The notes under the pieces: model-generated | What the model was told of the DNA's origin: nothing | The model's input: the letters and a program-made list of their open reading frames with translations, nothing else | The model's database searches: none | Made by a program: the position numbers and the translations under genes | Shown here: positions 59,518 through 63,091 of the stretch, piece by piece | Position numbering within the stretch: the stretch's first letter is position 1 | Layout of the letters: each line of letters begins with the position of its first letter | NCBI GenBank assembly: GCA_036526195.1 | Contig: DATCYZ010000026.1 | Span: 1 to 63,091 of the forward strand | Direction: 5' to 3' | DNA length: 63,091 nt | Origin: DATCYZ01 sp036526195 | GTDB lineage: Bacteria; Pseudomonadota; Gammaproteobacteria; Burkholderiales; SG8-39

Positions 59518-60159
59518 ATGGACAAGTTCACCGTGCTGGACGGCCGCGTGGCGCCGCTCGACCGCGCCAATGTCGATACCGACGCCATCATTCCCAAGCA
59601 GTTCCTGAAGTCGGTGAAGCGCACCGGCTTCGGCCCGAACCTGTTCGACGCCTGGCGCTATCTCGACCATGGCGAACCGGGCATGGACAACGCGAAGCGT
59701 CCGCTGAATCCTGATTTCATCCTCAACCAGCCGCGCTACAAGGGCGCCAGCATCCTGCTTGCGCGCAAGAATTTCGGCTGCGGCTCGTCGCGCGAGCATG
59801 CGCCCTGGGCGCTGATGGACTTCGGCTTTCGCTGCGTGATCGCACCCTCGTTTGCCGACATCTTCTTCAACAACTGCTTCAAGAACGGCCTGCTGCCGGT
59901 GGTGCTGGCCGAATCGGAGATCGACGGCCTGTTCTACGATTGCGCGTCGTTCCCGGGGTTCCGCCTGGTGGTGGATCTCGAGGCGCAGACGGTGTCGACC
60001 GCGGACGGGGCGAAGCGCTTCGCGTTCGACGTCGATCCGTTCCGCAAGTACTGCATGGTGAACGGGCTGGATGAAATCGGGCTCACGCTGCGCCACGCGG
60101 AGAAGATCCGCAGCTTCGAGACGAACCGCCGCACGACGTATCCCTGGTATTTCGGATAG
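59518..60159 (+). CDS. leuD: 3-isopropylmalate dehydratase small subunit
   Basis: A 213-residue swivelling domain that completes the LeuCD active site. D-T-D-A-I-I-P-K-Q-F and N-F-G-C-G-S-S-R-E-H-A-P-W-A-L are diagnostic. It starts two bases after leuC, without the small entericidin gene that many Burkholderiales place between them. Confidence 0.98.
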   Translation: MDKFTVLDGRVAPLDRANVDTDAIIPKQFLKSVKRTGFGPNLFDAWRYLDHGEPGMDNAKRPLNPDFILNQPRYKGASILLARKNFGCGSSREHAPWALMDFGFRCVIAPSFADIFFNNCFKNGLLPVVLAESEIDGLFYDCASFPGFRLVVDLEAQTVSTADGAKRFAFDVDPFRKYCMVNGLDEIGLTLRHAEKIRSFETNRRTTYPWYFG

Positions 60160-60164
60160 GCCAG

Positions 60165-61232
60165 ATGAAGACCATCGCAGTTCTGCCGGGTGACGGCATC
60201 GGCACGGAAATCATCGCGCAGGCGCTCAAGGTGCTGCGCCGGCTGGGCGAGGACGGCTTGCGCCTGGAGACGGAAACCGCGCCCGTGGGCGGCGCCGGCG
60301 TGGATGCCGGGGGCGAACCCTTGCCGGCGGCCACGCTGGCGCTCGCGCGCCGCGCCGATGCCATCCTGTTCGGTGCCGTGGGCGGCTGGCAGTACGACAC
60401 GCTGCCGCGCGCCAAGCGTCCCGAGCAGGCGATCCTCGGCCTGCGCAAGGAACTCGAGTTGTTCGCCAACTTCCGCCCGGCGCGCGTCTACCCGGAGCTT
60501 GCGGCGGCCTCGTCGCTCAAGCCGGAGATCGTCTCGGGCCTGGATGTGCTCATCGTGCGCGAACTGACCGGCGACATTTATTTTGGCGAGCCGCGCGGCA
60601 TCTCGACGCGCCCGGACGGCGAGCGCGAGGGCGTGAACACTATGCGTTACCGCGAGAGCGAGATCCGGCGCATCGCGCACGTGGGGTTTCGCGCCGCGCG
60701 CGAGCGCGGCAAGCGCCTGTGCTCCGTGGACAAGGCGAACGTGCTCGAGACCACCGAGCTCTGGAAGCAGGTCTTCATCGAGGTCGGCGCCGAGTACGCC
60801 GACGTGGCGCTGTCGCACATGTACGTCGACAACTGCGCGATGCAGCTGGTGCGCGACCCGAAGCAGTTCGATGTCGTGGTGACCGGCAACATGTTCGGCG
60901 ACATCCTCTCGGACGAGGCGTCGATGCTGACCGGCTCGATCGGCATGCTGCCCTCGGCCTCCCTCGACGCCAACGGCAAGGGTCTCTACGAGCCGATCCA
61001 CGGCTCGGCGCCGGACATCGCCGGCAAGGACGCGGCCAACCCGCTCGCCACGATCCTGTCCGCGGCGATGATGCTGCGCTTCTCGCTGGGTGAGCCGGCG
61101 GCGGCCGATCGCGTCGAGCGCGCTGTGCAGAAGGTCCTTGCCGATGGCCTGCGCACGGCGGATATTCATACGCCGGGCACCCGCGAGGTCGGCACGGTGG
61201 CAATGGGCGACGCCGTGGTCGCCGCACTCTGA
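60165..61232 (+). CDS. leuB: 3-isopropylmalate dehydrogenase
   Basis: A 355-residue NAD-dependent oxidative decarboxylase, third step of leucine synthesis. L-P-G-D-G-I-G near residue 6, the substrate loop R-E-L-T-G-D-I-Y-F-G and the metal site N-M-F-G-D-I-L-S-D-E are present. Five bases separate it from leuD. Confidence 0.98.
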   Translation: MKTIAVLPGDGIGTEIIAQALKVLRRLGEDGLRLETETAPVGGAGVDAGGEPLPAATLALARRADAILFGAVGGWQYDTLPRAKRPEQAILGLRKELELFANFRPARVYPELAAASSLKPEIVSGLDVLIVRELTGDIYFGEPRGISTRPDGEREGVNTMRYRESEIRRIAHVGFRAARERGKRLCSVDKANVLETTELWKQVFIEVGAEYADVALSHMYVDNCAMQLVRDPKQFDVVVTGNMFGDILSDEASMLTGSIGMLPSASLDANGKGLYEPIHGSAPDIAGKDAANPLATILSAAMMLRFSLGEPAAADRVERAVQKVLADGLRTADIHTPGTREVGTVAMGDAVVAAL

Positions 61233-61252
61233 TCGAAGGACGCGCAAGAACG

Positions 61253-62389
61253 ATGCTACGGGTCGGAATCGTTGGCTGGCGGGGCATGGTCGGGTCGGTG
61301 CTCGTGCAGCGCATGCGCGAGGAGAACGACTTCGACGGGCTCGAGCCGGTGTTTTTCTCCACCTCCCAGCACGGCACGGCCGGCCCGGAGATCAGACCCG
61401 GCGGCGCGCACGCAGCCGGAACCGTGGCCGACGCGATGGACCTCGAGGCGCTCGCGCGGTTGCCGGTCATCATTTCCTGCCAGGGCGGTGACTACACCGA
61501 GGCGATCCATCCGAAGCTCCGTCAGGCGGGCTGGAAGGGGTACTGGATCGACGCGGCCAGCACGCTGCGCATGAAGGACGACGCCACCGTCATCCTCGAT
61601 CCGGTCAACATGCCCCTGATCCAGGACGCGTTGAAGAGCGGGACACGCGACTTCATTGGCGGCAACTGCACGGTCAGCCTGATGCTGATGGGGACGGCCG
61701 GCCTGTTCCGGAACGACCTCGTCGAGTGGGTCACCAGCATGACCTACCAGGCGGCCTCGGGCGCGGGCGCGGCGAACATGCGTGAACTGGTCGCGCAGAT
61801 GGCGAGCGTGGGGCAGGCGGCGCGCGCGCAACTCGCTGACCCGGCGTCCAGTGCGCTCGAACTGGACCGCGTGGTGACCGAGGCGGTGCGCGGCGCCGGG
61901 ATGCCGAAGGCGCAGTTCGGCCATCCGCTGGCCGCCAGCCTGCTGCCCTGGATCGACAAGGACCTTGGCAACGGACAGAGCCGCGAGGAATGGAAGGCCA
62001 TGGCCGAGGCCAACAAGATCCTCGGACGCAACGGCAATGCGGTGCCGATCGACGGCCTGTGCGTGCGCGTGGGGGCCATGCGGTGCCACAGCCAGGCCCT
62101 GACCATCAAACTGAAGAAGGACGTGCCGCTCGACGAGATCGAGGCCATGCTGCTGGAGGCCCACGAGTGGGTGCGGGTCGTGCCGAACGAACGCGAGGCC
62201 TCGCTGGCGGAACTGACGCCCGCGGCGGTGACCGGCAAGCTGTCGGTGCCCATCGGGCGGCTGCGCAAGCTGCCGATGGGCGGTGAGTACCTGACGGCAT
62301 TCACCGTCGGCGACCAACTCCTCTGGGGGGCGGCCGAGCCGTTGCGACGCATGCTGCATATCCTGCGTGACGCGCGGGTTTGCGGTTAG
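61253..62389 (+). CDS. asd: Aspartate-semialdehyde dehydrogenase
   Basis: A 378-residue enzyme reducing aspartyl phosphate to the semialdehyde for lysine, methionine, threonine and diaminopimelate. V-G-W-R-G-M-V-G-S-V binds NADP. The nucleophilic Cys is in G-G-N-C-T-V-S. It is 20 bases after leuB. The leuB-asd-fimV order is typical of beta- and gammaproteobacteria. Confidence 0.97.
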   Translation: MLRVGIVGWRGMVGSVLVQRMREENDFDGLEPVFFSTSQHGTAGPEIRPGGAHAAGTVADAMDLEALARLPVIISCQGGDYTEAIHPKLRQAGWKGYWIDAASTLRMKDDATVILDPVNMPLIQDALKSGTRDFIGGNCTVSLMLMGTAGLFRNDLVEWVTSMTYQAASGAGAANMRELVAQMASVGQAARAQLADPASSALELDRVVTEAVRGAGMPKAQFGHPLAASLLPWIDKDLGNGQSREEWKAMAEANKILGRNGNAVPIDGLCVRVGAMRCHSQALTIKLKKDVPLDEIEAMLLEAHEWVRVVPNEREASLAELTPAAVTGKLSVPIGRLRKLPMGGEYLTAFTVGDQLLWGAAEPLRRMLHILRDARVCG

Positions 62390-62472
62390 GCCATAAAGCG
62401 GCCATTATTCGGCGCGAATCGACCCGTTCCGGGGCAAGGGCAAATGCCAGAAAACCAAGAAACTTTATTAGC

Positions 62473-62501
62473 TTGCAAGCCTAAGTTCATGATGTTATGT
62501 T
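62473..62501 (+). promoter_or_regulatory. Promoter for fimV
   Basis: TTGCAA (62473-62478), a 17-base spacer and TATGTT (62496-62501) in an unusually AT-rich gap after asd. It overlaps an in-frame ATG at 62497, which therefore cannot be the translation start. Confidence 0.55.
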
Positions 62502-62535
62502 ACTTGGCCGTACAGAAAATGCGCAGGGTGGGATC

Positions 62536-63091
62536 GTGGGCAAATCCATCATGTTGAGGGGGCTGGCGGCCCTGTTGCTCGCGGTTCCGCTGCTTGCCCA
62601 AGCTGCGGGGTTGGGTTCGTTGCGCGTCCTGTCCGCGCTTGGCCAACCCCTGAACGCCGAAATCGAGATCGTTTCGCTGCGCCCCGGCGAGGAAGATGGC
62701 CTCAGCGCCAAGCTCGGCTCCGAGCAGGCCTTCCGGCAGGCCGGCATCGCCTATACCCCGGCCCTGTCCAGCCTGCGTTTCTCCATCGCACGAAGTGACG
62801 GCAAGGCCGTCATCCGCCTTTCCAGCCCGAGCCCGGTCAACGAGCCGTTCATCGAACTTCTCGTCGAATTGCAGTGGGCGACCGGCCGCCTGGTCCGCGA
62901 GTACACCTTCCTGCTGGACCCGCCTGAATACCGCACGCAGCGCGCAGCGCCGACGCCCGCGCCGGCCCCTGCGCCGGTGCCGGTCGCCAAGCCGGCGCCC
63001 GCCGCCCCTGCGCTGGCTGCAGCCCGTCCGGCGCAGGCGCCCGTCGCCGCCGCGCCGGCCAGGGCCGCAGCGAATCACGAGGTCAAGAAGG
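62536..63091 (+). CDS. fimV: FimV/HubP-like pole-organising protein, partial (runs off the window)
   Basis: The N-terminal 185 codons are present and the gene continues past the edge. A signal peptide (L-A-A-L-L-L-A-V-P-L-L-A-Q-A-A-G) is followed by the FimV N-terminal domain (L-G-S-L-R-V-L-S-A-L-G-Q-P-L-N-A-E-I-E) and a Pro/Ala-rich linker. A LysM, a membrane helix and a C-terminal domain are expected beyond the window. FimV organises the pole for type IV pili and twitching. The GTG at 62536 (ribosome site GGGTGG) is preferred; ATG 62551 is possible. Confidence 0.9.
   Translation, partial: MGKSIMLRGLAALLLAVPLLAQAAGLGSLRVLSALGQPLNAEIEIVSLRPGEEDGLSAKLGSEQAFRQAGIAYTPALSSLRFSIARSDGKAVIRLSSPSPVNEPFIELLVELQWATGRLVREYTFLLDPPEYRTQRAAPTPAPAPAPVPVAKPAPAAPALAAARPAQAPVAAAPARAAANHEVKK

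Overview
The window is GC-rich, mostly chromosomal DNA from a betaproteobacterium (Burkholderiales/Rhodocyclales-like; I cannot name a genus). The placement rests on two gene orders characteristic of that class: ndk-rlmN-pilW-rodZ-ispG-hisS-yfgM-bamB-der (33.9-43.1 kb) and leuC-leuD-leuB-asd-fimV (58.1-63.1 kb). I see no insertion sequence, prophage, CRISPR array or rRNA.

Layout. 0-2 kb: a flavin reductase, a small secreted protein and a tRNA-Arg, followed directly by a scar of gene fragments (the tail of a probable nucleotidyltransferase, its small partner gene and the head of a MoxR ATPase). 2-4.3 kb: a metallo-hydrolase/PanB-like operon divergent from a TetR regulator, with overlapping promoters and an inverted repeat between them. 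4.3-13.6 kb: single metabolic genes, an odd pilin-like gene, and two tandem class III nucleotide cyclases, one fused to TolB/TPR modules and one to a DUF427 domain. 13.7-21.5 kb: tamA-tamB, then a heat-shock cassette (cbpA-cbpM divergent from two hsp20 genes, with a good sigma-32 promoter). 21.5-28.5 kb: flavin monooxygenase, FKBP, cytochrome P450, two short-chain dehydrogenases, an IalB-like protein and a uracil-DNA glycosylase. 28.7-31.5 kb: an HU protein, then a tightly overlapping HNH nuclease - DUF6352 - HhH glycosylase operon. 31.6-43.1 kb: accA-tilS and the long core operon.

43.3-57 kb is the main accessory catabolic region: a degenerate SNase-like protein, a 995-residue MFS/spermidine-synthase fusion, and a seven-gene minus-strand operon (TRAP transporter, HisD-family dehydrogenase, SDR, zinc ADH, GMC oxidoreductase). 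A divergent LacI regulator adjoins it, and two perfect LacI-family operators lie between them. This order resembles the published hps systems for sulfopropanediol (DHPS) use, so uptake of a polar diol or sulfonate followed by stepwise oxidation is the best guess for its role. The rest is leucine and aspartate-family biosynthesis, ending in a truncated fimV.

A recurring AT-rich palindrome (GTAAC, six bases, GTTAC) occurs three times, at about 0.06, 26.9 and 43.2 kb, and is not explained by any gene here.
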